This document shows, piece by piece, positions 1-7,436 of a stretch of 32,850 nucleotides of DNA. The notes beneath the pieces are model-generated. The model had not been told where the DNA came from. It ran no database searches and worked only from the letters and a program-made list of their open reading frames with translations. Source of the DNA: Deltaproteobacteria bacterium (GTDB lineage Bacteria; Desulfobacterota; Binatia; Binatales; Binataceae); the NCBI GenBank assembly GCA_021827495.1, contig JAKAVN010000002.1, forward strand, positions 1 through 32,850, in the 5' to 3' direction. Position numbers and translations under genes: made by a program. Positions within the stretch are counted from its first letter, which is position 1; the number at the start of each line of letters is the position of its first letter.

Positions 1-793
1 GCACCACGGCCTCGCGCGCCGCGTCGGCCGCGGGATGGGTGGGGATTTGGGTGAGAAAGCTCTGGAAGCCCTCGAGCGCCGCGCCGAAGCATTCCAACCG
101 CTCGTAGAGCGCGGCGCGCTCGAGCAGCTCGTCGGCCGCGCGCGGCTCGAGGATCAGGATGCGGTCGAGCGCGGCCAGCGCGTGTGGCCAGTCGGCGCCA
201 CTCGCGTAAATGTTCTTCAAATTGCGCAGCATGCGCGCGAGGATGCGCCGCGTGGCGACCGCCTTCACCATCGCCGGCTGCAGCTCGACCGGCTGGCCGT
301 AGATCTGCTTGAGGCGGGTGCGGAGGTCGTCGAGGTCCAGGATCGCGCCGCCGTTGAACGGGTCGATAATCAGTTCGCCGCGTTCGTCGACCGCCTTGAC
401 CAGGAAGTGCGAGGGGAAGGAGACGCCGAAGAGGTTGAGCCCGGCGCGCCGCCCGACTTCGAGGTAAATCACCGAGAGCGTGATCGGGATGCCGAGGCGG
501 CGCTCGATCACGTCGTTGAGAAAGGAGTTGCGCGGGTCGCCGTAGCTGTCGCGATTGCCGGCAAAGCCGCTCCGCACGAACAGAAAGTCGGAGAGCGCCT
601 GCACGCGCTCGACCGTGTTTTCGGCCTCGCACAGCGCGCTTTGCGCCGCGCGCCCCAGCGCCGCGAGATGATCGAGGTAGTGGGCGACGTCGAGCTCGGG
701 ATACTCCTCCTTGGCGATCAGGAGGGCGCTGTGGGCCAGCGGAATCGGTTCGCGTGCGGCGATGCGGGCAAATTCGGTCCGCGCGGGATTCAT
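1..793 (-). CDS. SirB1-family transglutaminase-like/TPR protein, 3' end cut by the window edge
   Basis: The reading frame opens with ATG at 793-791 and stays open to the left edge (264 codons seen), so the C-terminus is missing. The central part contains GDPRNSFLNDVIERRLGIPI followed by TLSVIYLEVGRRAG and SFPSHFLVK, the signature of the SirB1/YchA family (Transglut_core2 domain), then a helical TPR-like tail (residues about 190-260: ALAALDRILILEP). Family members are small cytosolic proteins whose role is unsettled; the transglutaminase-like fold is often thought not to be enzymatically active. It lies 60 nt downstream of queG on the same strand and may be co-transcribed. A TATATAAC sequence sits just before the ATG, and no clear Shine-Dalgarno is seen. 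Family assignment is firm; function is unknown. Confidence 0.85.
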   Translation of the reverse strand, partial: MNPARTEFARIAAREPIPLAHSALLIAKEEYPELDVAHYLDHLAALGRAAQSALCEAENTVERVQALSDFLFVRSGFAGNRDSYGDPRNSFLNDVIERRLGIPITLSVIYLEVGRRAGLNLFGVSFPSHFLVKAVDERGELIIDPFNGGAILDLDDLRTRLKQIYGQPVELQPAMVKAVATRRILARMLRNLKNIYASGADWPHALAALDRILILEPRAADELLERAALYERLECFGAALEGFQSFLTQIPTHPAADAAREAVV

Positions 794-853
794 CTTCGTT
801 ATATAACGCCTCGCTCCCGTTTCATCCAGTGCGCGGGCGCCGCGCGCGGGCGG

Positions 854-2008
854 TTATTTACCGGGCGGCCAGGCCGCTGGGCCGTGCGGATAAGCCTGGC
901 CGCGCGCGGCCAGCGCCGCCTCGACCTCCGCGCTGACTGCGGGATCGCTCTCGGTCGCGCGGCGGCGTTCGAGGGCGGCGCGCGCGCGCCCGCCGCCCAG
1001 CCGCCCAAGCGCCCACGCCGCATGCGCGCGCACCAGCGGCTCGGCTTCGTGCTCGAGCGTGCGCGCGAGCACCGGCACGGCGGCGCGATTGCCGCTGTTG
1101 CCCAGTACGACGACGGCGTTGCGCAGCAATCCGCGCCGCTGCGCGCGCGCGACCGCGCTTTCGCCGAAGCGGCGGCGGAAGCCTTCGTCGTCGAGCGCCA
1201 GCAGGCCGGGCAGAAACGGCACGAGCGCATCGTCACCCGCCGCGCCCGTGCTGACGTTCCACAGGCATACCTCCTGGCAGACGTCGCATCCGAAAATCCA
1301 GTTGCCAAGTCCTGGCCTGAGCGCGGCGGGAATCGGCCCGCGATGCTCGATCGTCAGGTATGAGATGCACAGGCGCGGCTCGATAACGTAGCCCGCGGCG
1401 AGCGCGCCGGTTGGGCAGCGGTCAAGGCATTGGCGGCAGGTGCCGCAATGCTCGCGATAAGGCTCGCCGCGCGGCTCGAATTCGGCGTCGGTGAGAATTT
1501 CGGCGAGAAAGAAATACGAGCCATGATGGCGGTTGAGCAGGTTGGTGTTTCTGCCGAACCATCCCATTCGCGCCTCGGCCGCCCACTCGCGCTCGAATAC
1601 CGCGCCCGTGTCGATGTAAACCCGCGCAACCGCATCGGGGCGCTCGCCCTTAAGCCGTGCCGCCACGGCGCGGGCGCGCTCGAGCACCGTGTCATGGTAG
1701 TCCGGCCCCAGCGCGTAGGCCGCAATCCGGCCGCGCATCGCGGCGCGCCAGTCGATGTTGGGTATCGCGGGGGCGGCGTAGGGATAACCGAGGCTGACGA
1801 CCGAGCGCAGGCGCGGATCGATGCGGCGCGGATCGAAACGCCGCTCGGGGTCGCGTCCGAGCCAGCCCATCTCGCCCTGGCGCCCCTCGGCCAGCCATCG
1901 GTTGAAAAACTCCGCGCGATTATCCAGCCGGCGGAGCGCCGCGAAGCCGACCAGGACGAAGCCCTGCGTGTGCGCCGCGGCCGTCAGAATCTCTTCGAGC
2001 TGAGCCAT
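854..2008 (-). CDS. queG: Epoxyqueuosine reductase QueG
   Basis: This 384-residue protein reduces epoxyqueuosine to queuosine in tRNA, the last step of queuosine synthesis, using cobalamin and two [4Fe-4S] clusters. The sequence shows the catalytic-site stretch YIDTGAVFER (Asp133), RMGWFGRNTNLL, a first cluster motif C188-x2-C191-x2-C194-x3-C198-P and a second Cys set (C214, C241, C244, C248, in FGCDVCQEVCLWN). The C-terminal 90 residues (RGLLRNAVVVLGN, PLVRAHAAWALGRLGG) are HEAT-like repeats as in full-length QueG. The frame could extend 39 codons upstream to 2125, but that extension is Arg/Ala-rich and unlike the family; homologues begin near MAQLEEILTAAA, so ATG at 2008 was chosen. All expected cysteines are present. 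Confidence 0.95.
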   Translation of the reverse strand: MAQLEEILTAAAHTQGFVLVGFAALRRLDNRAEFFNRWLAEGRQGEMGWLGRDPERRFDPRRIDPRLRSVVSLGYPYAAPAIPNIDWRAAMRGRIAAYALGPDYHDTVLERARAVAARLKGERPDAVARVYIDTGAVFEREWAAEARMGWFGRNTNLLNRHHGSYFFLAEILTDAEFEPRGEPYREHCGTCRQCLDRCPTGALAAGYVIEPRLCISYLTIEHRGPIPAALRPGLGNWIFGCDVCQEVCLWNVSTGAAGDDALVPFLPGLLALDDEGFRRRFGESAVARAQRRGLLRNAVVVLGNSGNRAAVPVLARTLEHEAEPLVRAHAAWALGRLGGGRARAALERRRATESDPAVSAEVEAALAARGQAYPHGPAAWPPGK

Positions 2009-2116
2009 CAAAAACCGCCGGAGGTTGCCGCCCGCCTGGGGCCGCCGAGTATTATCGCCCAATTGCGCCCGCGGCGCAGCCGCCTTCGAGCGCAAGCGCC
2101 TGTACGCCAGGGGGAT

Positions 2117-2146
2117 TTGCCTCACGGGGCGTCGCTGGGTTAGAAT
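2117..2146 (+). promoter_or_regulatory. Candidate sigma70-type promoter before erpA
   Basis: TTGCCT (2117-2122) and TAGAAT (2141-2146) are separated by 18 nt and lie about 58 nt upstream of the erpA ATG, in the divergent gap between queG and erpA. The -10 matches five of six consensus bases. This is pattern matching only. Confidence 0.35.
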
Positions 2147-2203
2147 TCACCAGTTGGTTAGCGCGCCATTGGCGCAAAAAGCATCCTGCGGAGGATTCCA
2201 CGA

Positions 2204-2596
2204 ATGTCTGAAGAGCTTCAACACGAGCATCAGAGCGAGTCCGCGCGTGACCATGCCGCCTCGACGGTGCCCGGCATCAATCTGACGCCCAAGGCGCTCG
2301 AGATGGTCAAGCGGATGCATGCGAAGGAGAACCTCGGCGCCGAGCAGGGCCTGAGAGTCTCGGTGGTCGGCGGCGGATGCTCGGGGTTTCAGTATTCGCT
2401 GAGCTTCGATCTGCAGAAGGAAGGCGACACAGCGCAGGAAATCGACGGGGTGAAACTCCTGGTCGACGAGATTTCGCTGCCTTACATCGCGGGCACCACG
2501 CTCGACTACGTCGAGGGCCTGCACGCGGGCGGCTTCCGCTTCGACAATCCGCGCGCCAGCCGCACCTGCGGCTGCGGGTCGTCGTTCAGCGCCTGA
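2204..2596 (+). CDS. erpA: A-type iron-sulfur carrier (HesB/IscA/ErpA family)
   Basis: This 130-residue protein is an A-type carrier that receives Fe-S clusters and inserts them into target apoproteins. The three conserved cysteines are visible: C59 in GGGCSGFQY and C122/C124 in the C-terminal TCGCGSSFS. The core starts at INLTPKALEMVKRM (residue 25), and LDYVEGLHAGGFRFDNP is typical of ErpA/HesB proteins. About 24 residues of charged, low-complexity N-terminal extension precede the core. A GGAGG element lies about 12 nt before the ATG. It stands alone, ending in a strong terminator, with no isc/suf genes in view. The next-door QueG needs two [4Fe-4S] clusters, but the two genes are divergent. 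ErpA versus IscA cannot be separated with certainty by eye. Confidence 0.9.
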   Translation: MSEELQHEHQSESARDHAASTVPGINLTPKALEMVKRMHAKENLGAEQGLRVSVVGGGCSGFQYSLSFDLQKEGDTAQEIDGVKLLVDEISLPYIAGTTLDYVEGLHAGGFRFDNPRASRTCGCGSSFSA

Positions 2597-2628
2597 TTCG
2601 GCGGCTGAAGTTCAATTAGATCGGCTCC

Positions 2629-2664
2629 GGCCGTCCGCGCCACGTGTGCGGGCGGCCTTTTTTT
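2629..2664 (+). terminator. Rho-independent terminator after erpA
   Basis: A 10-bp stem (2629-2638 pairing with 2648-2657, one G-U pair) with a 9-nt loop is followed directly by seven T (2658-2664). It lies 32 nt after the erpA stop and is the clearest intrinsic terminator in the window. Confidence 0.9.
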
Positions 2665-2777
2665 GGGAGATTGCCGAGCAATCGGCCAAAGCGGCTCGCC
2701 GTCGCCGCGCGCGCCGCCATCTGCTATTAGGAGCGGGGCGCACAGCCGGCGCATAGCGCGCGCCGAGGGAGAGCAGG

Positions 2778-3524
2778 GTGAGGGACCTCGAGGGCAAAGG
2801 AATAATCATCACCGGGGCGACCCGCGGGATTGGCCGCGCGATCGCACTGGAGGCCGCGCGCCGCGGCGCCAACGTCGCCTTCAACTATCTCAAGAGCGAA
2901 CAACAGGCCGGCGAGCTTCAGGGCGAGATCGGCGCGCTCGGGGTCAAGGCGATGGCGTTCAAGACCGACGTCGCCGACCTCAAGGCCGTGCGCGCGATGG
3001 TCAACGCGGCCAAGGCCGAGTTCGGCCGGCTCGACGGAGTGGTCAACAATGCCGGGCTCACGCGCGACAAGCTGCTGGTGATGATGAGCGAAGAGGACTG
3101 GTCCGCGGTCATCCAGACCAACCTTACCGGCCCGTTCAACGTCGCCCGCGCTAGCGCGTTCATCATGATGAAGGCCAAGCGCGGCGCGGTCATAAACATT
3201 ACCTCGATCTCGGGGCTGGTCGGGATGCCGGGGCAGGTGAACTACGCGGCGGCCAAGGCCGGCGTGGTCGGGATGACCAAGGCGATGGCCAAGGAACTGG
3301 GGCCGCTGGGGGTGCGCGTCAACGCGCTCGCGCTCGGCTTCATCGAGACCGACATGACAGCCGCGCTGAACGAACAGCGGCGCGCCAAGGCGCTCGCGAT
3401 GATTCCCCTGGGGCGCTACGGCAGGGTCGAGGACGTGGCGCCGATGGCGGCGTTTTTGCTCTCGGATGCGGCGTCGTATATCACCGGCGCGGTGATCCAG
3501 ATCGACGGCGGCCTCGCGATGTGA
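2778..3524 (+). CDS. fabG: 3-oxoacyl-ACP reductase FabG-like short-chain dehydrogenase
   Basis: This 248-residue classical SDR probably reduces 3-oxoacyl-ACP (or acyl-CoA) with NADPH. It shows the cofactor motif TGATRGIG (12-19), NNAG (90-93), and the catalytic S143, Y156 and K160, with the FabG-like C-terminus SYITGAVIQIDGGLAM. The start is GTG with a purine-rich GGGAGAGCAGG just upstream; it begins right at the beta-strand preceding the Rossmann motif, as in FabG. The gene is isolated: no acpP, fabD or fabF nearby, so it may be a paralogue used in another pathway (for example PhaB-like acetoacetyl-CoA reduction). It ends 18 nt before the convergent vapC. Confidence 0.85.
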   Translation: MRDLEGKGIIITGATRGIGRAIALEAARRGANVAFNYLKSEQQAGELQGEIGALGVKAMAFKTDVADLKAVRAMVNAAKAEFGRLDGVVNNAGLTRDKLLVMMSEEDWSAVIQTNLTGPFNVARASAFIMMKAKRGAVINITSISGLVGMPGQVNYAAAKAGVVGMTKAMAKELGPLGVRVNALALGFIETDMTAALNEQRRAKALAMIPLGRYGRVEDVAPMAAFLLSDAASYITGAVIQIDGGLAM

Positions 3525-3542
3525 CGCTCGCGCGCCGGCCAC

Positions 3543-3950
3543 TTAGCGCTTCAGTCCCGCTTGAAGAACCTTCAGGCCCAGATGCTTTGCCATCGGGTCG
3601 AAGCCGCGGTCCGAGTGCAACAGCGCATGGCCGTTGAGCAGGCAGAATGTCCCTATCAGCACATCGATGGTTTTGCGCACCGTCACGCCTTTAGCGCGTA
3701 ACGCGCGGTAGTTGCGCGCGCTGGCGATCGCAACGCGTCGCCCGAGCATTTCTCGAAACTCAAGCGTTCCGAGAATCCGCAAAGCCTCACGGAACTCCTG
3801 CGCAATCCGGAATCCCTGCAGCACTTCCGCCAATATGAGATCGCCGACCAGAATCCGTTCGTAAGCAAGAAGCTCATCCAGCAAGCCGGCCTCAGCCGTT
3901 GACCGTCCGTTGAAGTAGTCGATCCAGACCGAAGTGTCGACCAGGATCAT
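3543..3950 (-). CDS. vapC: VapC-type PIN-domain ribonuclease toxin
   Basis: This 135-residue PIN domain protein is the expected size for VapC toxins, which are Mg2+-dependent RNases that cut tRNA or rRNA. The acidic active-site residues are present: D5 (ILVDTSVWIDYF), E42 (ILAEVLQGF), D96 (TIDVLIGTFC) and D114/D118 (HSDRGFD). Its ATG overlaps the vapB stop codon by 4 nt (ATGA), the usual translational coupling in VapBC modules. All key residues are intact, so the toxin is probably functional. The module sits between convergent fabG and the transglycosylase gene, in a stretch with lower GC than its neighbours, consistent with transfer. Confidence 0.92.
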   Translation of the reverse strand: MILVDTSVWIDYFNGRSTAEAGLLDELLAYERILVGDLILAEVLQGFRIAQEFREALRILGTLEFREMLGRRVAIASARNYRALRAKGVTVRKTIDVLIGTFCLLNGHALLHSDRGFDPMAKHLGLKVLQAGLKR

Positions 3951-4141
3951 CGGTCGCGGCGCATCGCCTCAAGGTCGCCCTGCCAGTGCAACTTGCCGCG
4001 CATCCGCCGGACACTTTCCTGCTGTCTGAGACGGACGAGCAATTTGAGCCCTTCCTCGACGGCCTTGCGTTTGGTCTTTATGCCGGCAAGCTTCATGGCC
4101 TTACCGATGAGCTTGTCGTCAATCACTATGTTGGTTCTCAT
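3947..4141 (-). CDS. vapB: VapB-type antitoxin
   Basis: This 64-residue antitoxin begins MRTNIVIDDKLIGKAMKLAG, a ribbon-helix-helix DNA-binding start typical of the VapB proteins paired with PIN toxins (DUF2191-like). The C-terminal half (RLRQQESVRRMRGKLHWQGD) is the usual toxin-neutralising tail. An upstream extension to 4237 in the same frame is possible but would place the start above the promoter palindrome, so ATG 4141 was chosen. It binds VapC and is expected to repress its own promoter through the adjacent inverted repeat. Confidence 0.9.
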   Translation of the reverse strand: MRTNIVIDDKLIGKAMKLAGIKTKRKAVEEGLKLLVRLRQQESVRRMRGKLHWQGDLEAMRRDR

Positions 4142-4156
4142 CGCCCCGCCCCGTTT

Positions 4157-4185
4157 ATGTGTATATTCGGCCATATTATACACAT
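4157..4185 (-). promoter_or_regulatory. Probable VapB operator overlapping the vapBC -10 box
   Basis: A perfect 9-bp inverted repeat, ATGTGTATA and TATACACAT, is separated by 11 nt (4166-4176). On the minus strand the left arm contains TATAAT (4180-4175), a perfect -10 box, 34 nt before the vapB ATG. An operator overlapping the -10 fits the autorepression known for VapBC modules. No good -35 is evident. Confidence 0.7.
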
Positions 4186-4246
4186 CAAGAGCCGTGGCCG
4201 CCAGCTTGCAAACCGCTATCGCACCGCCGCAAAACAAGCGGCGCGC

Positions 4247-6256
4247 TCAATGGCCCGGCGTCCGGCCCCACGCGGCCTCGCACTTGAGGATGTTTAGCGA
4301 CTGGCCTTCCTGGAGCGCGCGATATTTTTGCCAGAACGCCTCGTCGATCAGCCGCTTATCGGGAGGCTCGTTTGCCCGCCGCCAGCGATTCAATTTGTCG
4401 GGGCCGCCGTTGTAGCCGGCGTAGGCCGAACGCGCCAGCGCGTCGAGGCCGCCCGCGGGCGGCGTCTTGTCCGCCGCGCGTATCATCAGCCGCGCGAGAA
4501 TCTGGCTGCCGGCGCCCGCGTTGTACGCGATGTCCCATTCGAGATGCTTGATGCTGTAGAAGCCGCGCCAGACGTACCGGTTGACCTGCATCAGGCCCAT
4601 GTCGTGAGTCGATGATTCGAGGTAGCGCACGCGGCCGCGCGCGAGCACGAACTGGCGCCAGCAGCTCTCCTGCCACGCCGCGGCCTTGACCAGTACGCGA
4701 TAGGCCGGGCGCAGCGCCGGGTCCGGCTGTTGGTCAGCGATTTCGCTCGCAGCCGCGGCGTCGAGCAGCGCGCCGAGGTCACGCGCGTAGCCGTCCACGT
4801 TGCGCTCGTTCACCACCGAGCGCCTGAGCCTGATTTCCAAGCGCCGCAGCCGCGCGGGCTGCGGCGGCGCGTCGGCGAAGGCCCGCGCCGGAGCCATCAG
4901 CCGCAACACCATACGGATGAAGGAGGTGTTGGATGAGTGGCGGGCGGGCGGCGCTGCGGCCGGCGGATAAGGCGTGGGCGTCGCGGCCGCTGCGCCAGGT
5001 GTCGGCGCGGCGGCGGTCGCAGCGGGCGCGGGCTCGGCTGAGTCGGCCGGCTCGACGGAGTCGGGCGTCTTGGGCGGCGGCGTGAAGCCGAAAATGCGCT
5101 GCAGTTCGGGATCTTCTTCGTAGTTGAATTGGAGCGGATCGGTGGTCGTACGCGGAGCCATGATGCGCGCCAGGCTGCGCAGATCGGCGGCGGAGATGCG
5201 CGCGCCGAGCGCTGGCGCGGCCTCGTCGAACGCCATCAGCGCGTCGCCGGCCGAGATGAACGACAGGAACTCGAGCGCACGATCGCCGAGCTCGCCGCGC
5301 GCCGCCGCCGTCCGCACGACGCCGCGCAGCCGTCGCCACTGATCGAGGAACAGCACCCGCACCGGGTCCGGGCCGCCCGGCGCCAGCGGCTGGTTGATCG
5401 CCGCGGCCAGCCGGTAGCGTCCGTCGAGCAACAGGTCGAGCAAACTGCTGCGGAGCTGCTGGTCGGCGACCGTCGATCCGATCTGCTTCACCGCGAACAC
5501 GATGAAGGCGTCCCATTGGTCGAGCTTCTCATTCCAGATCGCAAGCTCGGCCGGCATGAGCTGCCCCGCTGGCGCGGTCGGCTGCGCGGCGGGCAGCGCC
5601 GGCGCGGCCAGCCGCAGCGTCACCCGTATGCCGTCGTCGGTGGCGACGGCCGGCGGAACGCCGTGGACCGTGGCGAGCGCCTGCTTGAACCGTTCGGCCT
5701 GTTCGGGGGGGGCGGTCTCTTCGGCGAGCGCGCGGAATTCCTGGATCGGCGGGCGCAGGTCGAAGTTGAAAGTCTCGAAGCGCGGAATGAAGTTGCCCTT
5801 GATCAGGTCGAAGCCGCGGCCGGCGATAAAGGATTTCCGGTGCTGCTCGTCGTAAAGGTTGATGTCGCTCACGCGGAACATCAGCGTCAGGTTCGGCGTC
5901 AGGTAGGGCGTCGCGTCGATCTCGATGATACCCTTCCACGAGATCGGATTGACGCATTGTCCCGCCAGCGGCAGGCCCAGCGCGAGCGCGCCGCCGGACT
6001 CGAGCTTTACCACGGTGGCGCCGCTGTGCGCGAAGCGCGGATTCTGTGCGTATAGGAATTCACAGTCGTTGGTTCCCTTCCACAGGATCGCGCGGCCGCC
6101 GGGTGCATCATAAATCTGCCGCTTGAGCGCCGCGCCGAGCGTGAGGTAATCGATCGTGAGCGGGACGGTGATCTGCGCCGCCGGCGCGGCGCCGGCCGGG
6201 CCGCAGAGCGCCGCGGCGGCCAGGATTGCGCCAAGCAGTGCTGCCAGCCGGGACAT
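4247..6256 (-). CDS. Exported lytic transglycosylase with C-terminal SLT domain and large unassigned N-terminal region
   Basis: This 669-residue protein starts with a signal peptide (MSRLAALLGAILAAAALCG, cleavage near residue 23). The C-terminal part, about residues 520-630, is an SLT/lysozyme-like domain: AAWQESCWRQF with probable catalytic Glu530, STHDMGLMQVNRYVW, AYNAGAGSQILARL and YAGYNGGPDKLNRWRR. It should cleave the MurNAc-GlcNAc bond of peptidoglycan in the periplasm. Residues about 25-390 contain no domain I recognise (rich in beta-like segments early, then helices); residues 400-450 are a Pro/Ala linker. Two Cys in the N-terminal region (C65 and C100 by position) could form a disulfide. 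It is transcribed alone, divergent from the gene at 6390, with a TATAAT box 30 nt upstream. Confidence 0.8.
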   Translation of the reverse strand: MSRLAALLGAILAAAALCGPAGAAPAAQITVPLTIDYLTLGAALKRQIYDAPGGRAILWKGTNDCEFLYAQNPRFAHSGATVVKLESGGALALGLPLAGQCVNPISWKGIIEIDATPYLTPNLTLMFRVSDINLYDEQHRKSFIAGRGFDLIKGNFIPRFETFNFDLRPPIQEFRALAEETAPPEQAERFKQALATVHGVPPAVATDDGIRVTLRLAAPALPAAQPTAPAGQLMPAELAIWNEKLDQWDAFIVFAVKQIGSTVADQQLRSSLLDLLLDGRYRLAAAINQPLAPGGPDPVRVLFLDQWRRLRGVVRTAAARGELGDRALEFLSFISAGDALMAFDEAAPALGARISAADLRSLARIMAPRTTTDPLQFNYEEDPELQRIFGFTPPPKTPDSVEPADSAEPAPAATAAAPTPGAAAATPTPYPPAAAPPARHSSNTSFIRMVLRLMAPARAFADAPPQPARLRRLEIRLRRSVVNERNVDGYARDLGALLDAAAASEIADQQPDPALRPAYRVLVKAAAWQESCWRQFVLARGRVRYLESSTHDMGLMQVNRYVWRGFYSIKHLEWDIAYNAGAGSQILARLMIRAADKTPPAGGLDALARSAYAGYNGGPDKLNRWRRANEPPDKRLIDEAFWQKYRALQEGQSLNILKCEAAWGRTPGH

Positions 6257-6285
6257 CGATCAATGATTGCAAGCGCCGGTCAAGA

Positions 6286-6291
6286 ATTATA
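6286..6291 (-). promoter_or_regulatory. Candidate -10 box of the transglycosylase gene
   Basis: A perfect TATAAT on the minus strand lies 30 nt before the ATG at 6256 in the 133-nt divergent gap. No convincing -35 is found at 16-18 nt, so this is a partial promoter call. On the plus strand of the same gap, TTGCAA (6267-6272) and TATAGC (6288-6293) are only 15 nt apart and are weaker. Confidence 0.35.
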
Positions 6292-6389
6292 GCCGCCGCG
6301 CACCGCATTGGCGCGCAATCAAAAATGGTCGCGCGGGACGGATTGCCTTGAAAGGACGGCTGGCGGGAAAGATAATTGAAGGGGAAACG

Positions 6390-6905
6390 ATGGACGCCGA
6401 ATCGAAGTCGATGTTTTACGAGGCCGAGACTCCGCAGGCCTCGCGTGAGCTGGATGAGTTACGCCGCTCGGGCAACTACGTGCCGCCCTTCGTGGTCGTG
6501 CGCCGCCGCGTGATCGACGACTTTTACGAGGGCAAGATGACGATCGACGCCACCGTGGTGCTTAGGGTCGGCAACGTGGAGGAGACCGAGGCCGCGCGCG
6601 GCGTCGGCGTGGTCCACGCGCTCGACCTCGCGCTGCGCAAGGCGCTGCTCAAGTACTTTCCGTTTCTCGAGCCGGTCCGCGTCATCGAGACTTACATGCA
6701 TGTCAGCGGCGAATCGACCGAGGCCGAGGTGATGTCGATAAAGAAATTTTCCGACGGCCAGAGCGCCTGGACCACGCTGGCCAAGTCGGCCAACACGGCC
6801 GAAGCCGGATGGCAGTCGCTGGTCGACGGCTACGAGTGGCGCATCAGCCACGAGAGCAGCAAGCAGCGGCGGGTGACGGTCAATCCGCGGTTGTCGAGGC
6901 GCTAG
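6390..6905 (+). CDS. Stand-alone LeuA/citramalate-synthase regulatory (dimer) domain protein
   Basis: This 171-residue protein resembles the C-terminal allosteric domain of 2-isopropylmalate and citramalate synthases, without the catalytic TIM barrel. Diagnostic segments: MTIDATVVLRVGNVEETEAA, GVGVVHALDLALRKALLKYF (family form: GPVnALdnALRkaL), then VRVIETYMHVSG, STEAEVMSIKKFSDG, WTTLAKSANTAEAGWQSLVD and YEWRI. In LeuA/CimA this domain binds leucine or isoleucine and gives feedback inhibition. The ATG at 6390 follows GAAGGGGAAACG; the frame is open upstream to 6267, but that stretch does not resemble the family. No leucine or isoleucine genes are nearby. It could be a trans-acting regulatory subunit of a split synthase or a repurposed ligand sensor. 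Confidence 0.75.
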   Translation: MDAESKSMFYEAETPQASRELDELRRSGNYVPPFVVVRRRVIDDFYEGKMTIDATVVLRVGNVEETEAARGVGVVHALDLALRKALLKYFPFLEPVRVIETYMHVSGESTEAEVMSIKKFSDGQSAWTTLAKSANTAEAGWQSLVDGYEWRISHESSKQRRVTVNPRLSRR

Positions 6906-6916
6906 GCGCACGCGCG

Positions 6917-7363
6917 ATGGAACGGCTGTTCGGAGCGCCGGAGCGCATCGTGGCCCGCGCCTCGCCAGCCCGGCTCGCGGTACTCTACGACGGCGGCTGC
7001 GAGATGTGCCGCAACGTCGCGGCGGGCATCCTGCGCTACGACAATACCGAGTCGCTCGAGTTGCTCGACGCCAATGAGCCGGCGGCGCGCGCGCAGTTTT
7101 CCGCCCTTGAGCTCGACGCCCTGCTTTACGAGCTGCACGTGGTGGACGACCGCGGCCGGGTCTATCGCGGGGCGCGCGCGGTCAATGAAATTTTGCGCCG
7201 CCAGGCCGGCCTGCGTAGCCTGCTCGCCTACTTGTGGTATGTTCCGGGCTACGCATGGCTCGCCGACCGCCAGTACAAGGCCATCGCCGCCAGGCGCTAC
7301 CGCTTCGAGACCGGCCGCAAGCCCGAGGCGGCGATCGCGGCCACGGCGGCGCGCCGGTCTTGA
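6917..7363 (+). CDS. DCC-family (DUF393) thiol-disulfide oxidoreductase-like protein
   Basis: This 148-residue protein carries the family hallmark DGGCEMC (D25, C28, C31) after a beta-strand (LAVLYDGG), followed by a thioredoxin-like pattern with YRGARAVNEILRR and YVPGYAWLADRQYKAIAARRYRF near the end, as in DCC/DUF393 proteins. The pair of cysteines suggests a dithiol-disulfide role, but the physiological substrate of the family is unknown. It starts 11 nt after the preceding regulatory-domain gene, so the two are likely co-transcribed. The frame is open upstream to 6809 but overlaps the preceding gene; ATG 6917 gives the family start. Confidence 0.8.
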   Translation: MERLFGAPERIVARASPARLAVLYDGGCEMCRNVAAGILRYDNTESLELLDANEPAARAQFSALELDALLYELHVVDDRGRVYRGARAVNEILRRQAGLRSLLAYLWYVPGYAWLADRQYKAIAARRYRFETGRKPEAAIAATAARRS

Positions 7364-7436
7364 GCGCCGCGCCACGGCGGGTGATTCGCACGGCGGCGGC
7401 GCGCGGCGCCGATCGCGCGCGGCAGGCGCAAGCCAA

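Noticed and set aside
35-1363. Long plus-strand frame (about 440 codons) opposite the SirB1-like and queG genes
   Set aside because: It lies opposite two confidently recognised genes. Its translation is Arg/Ala-rich with no family pattern, a usual shadow in high-GC DNA.
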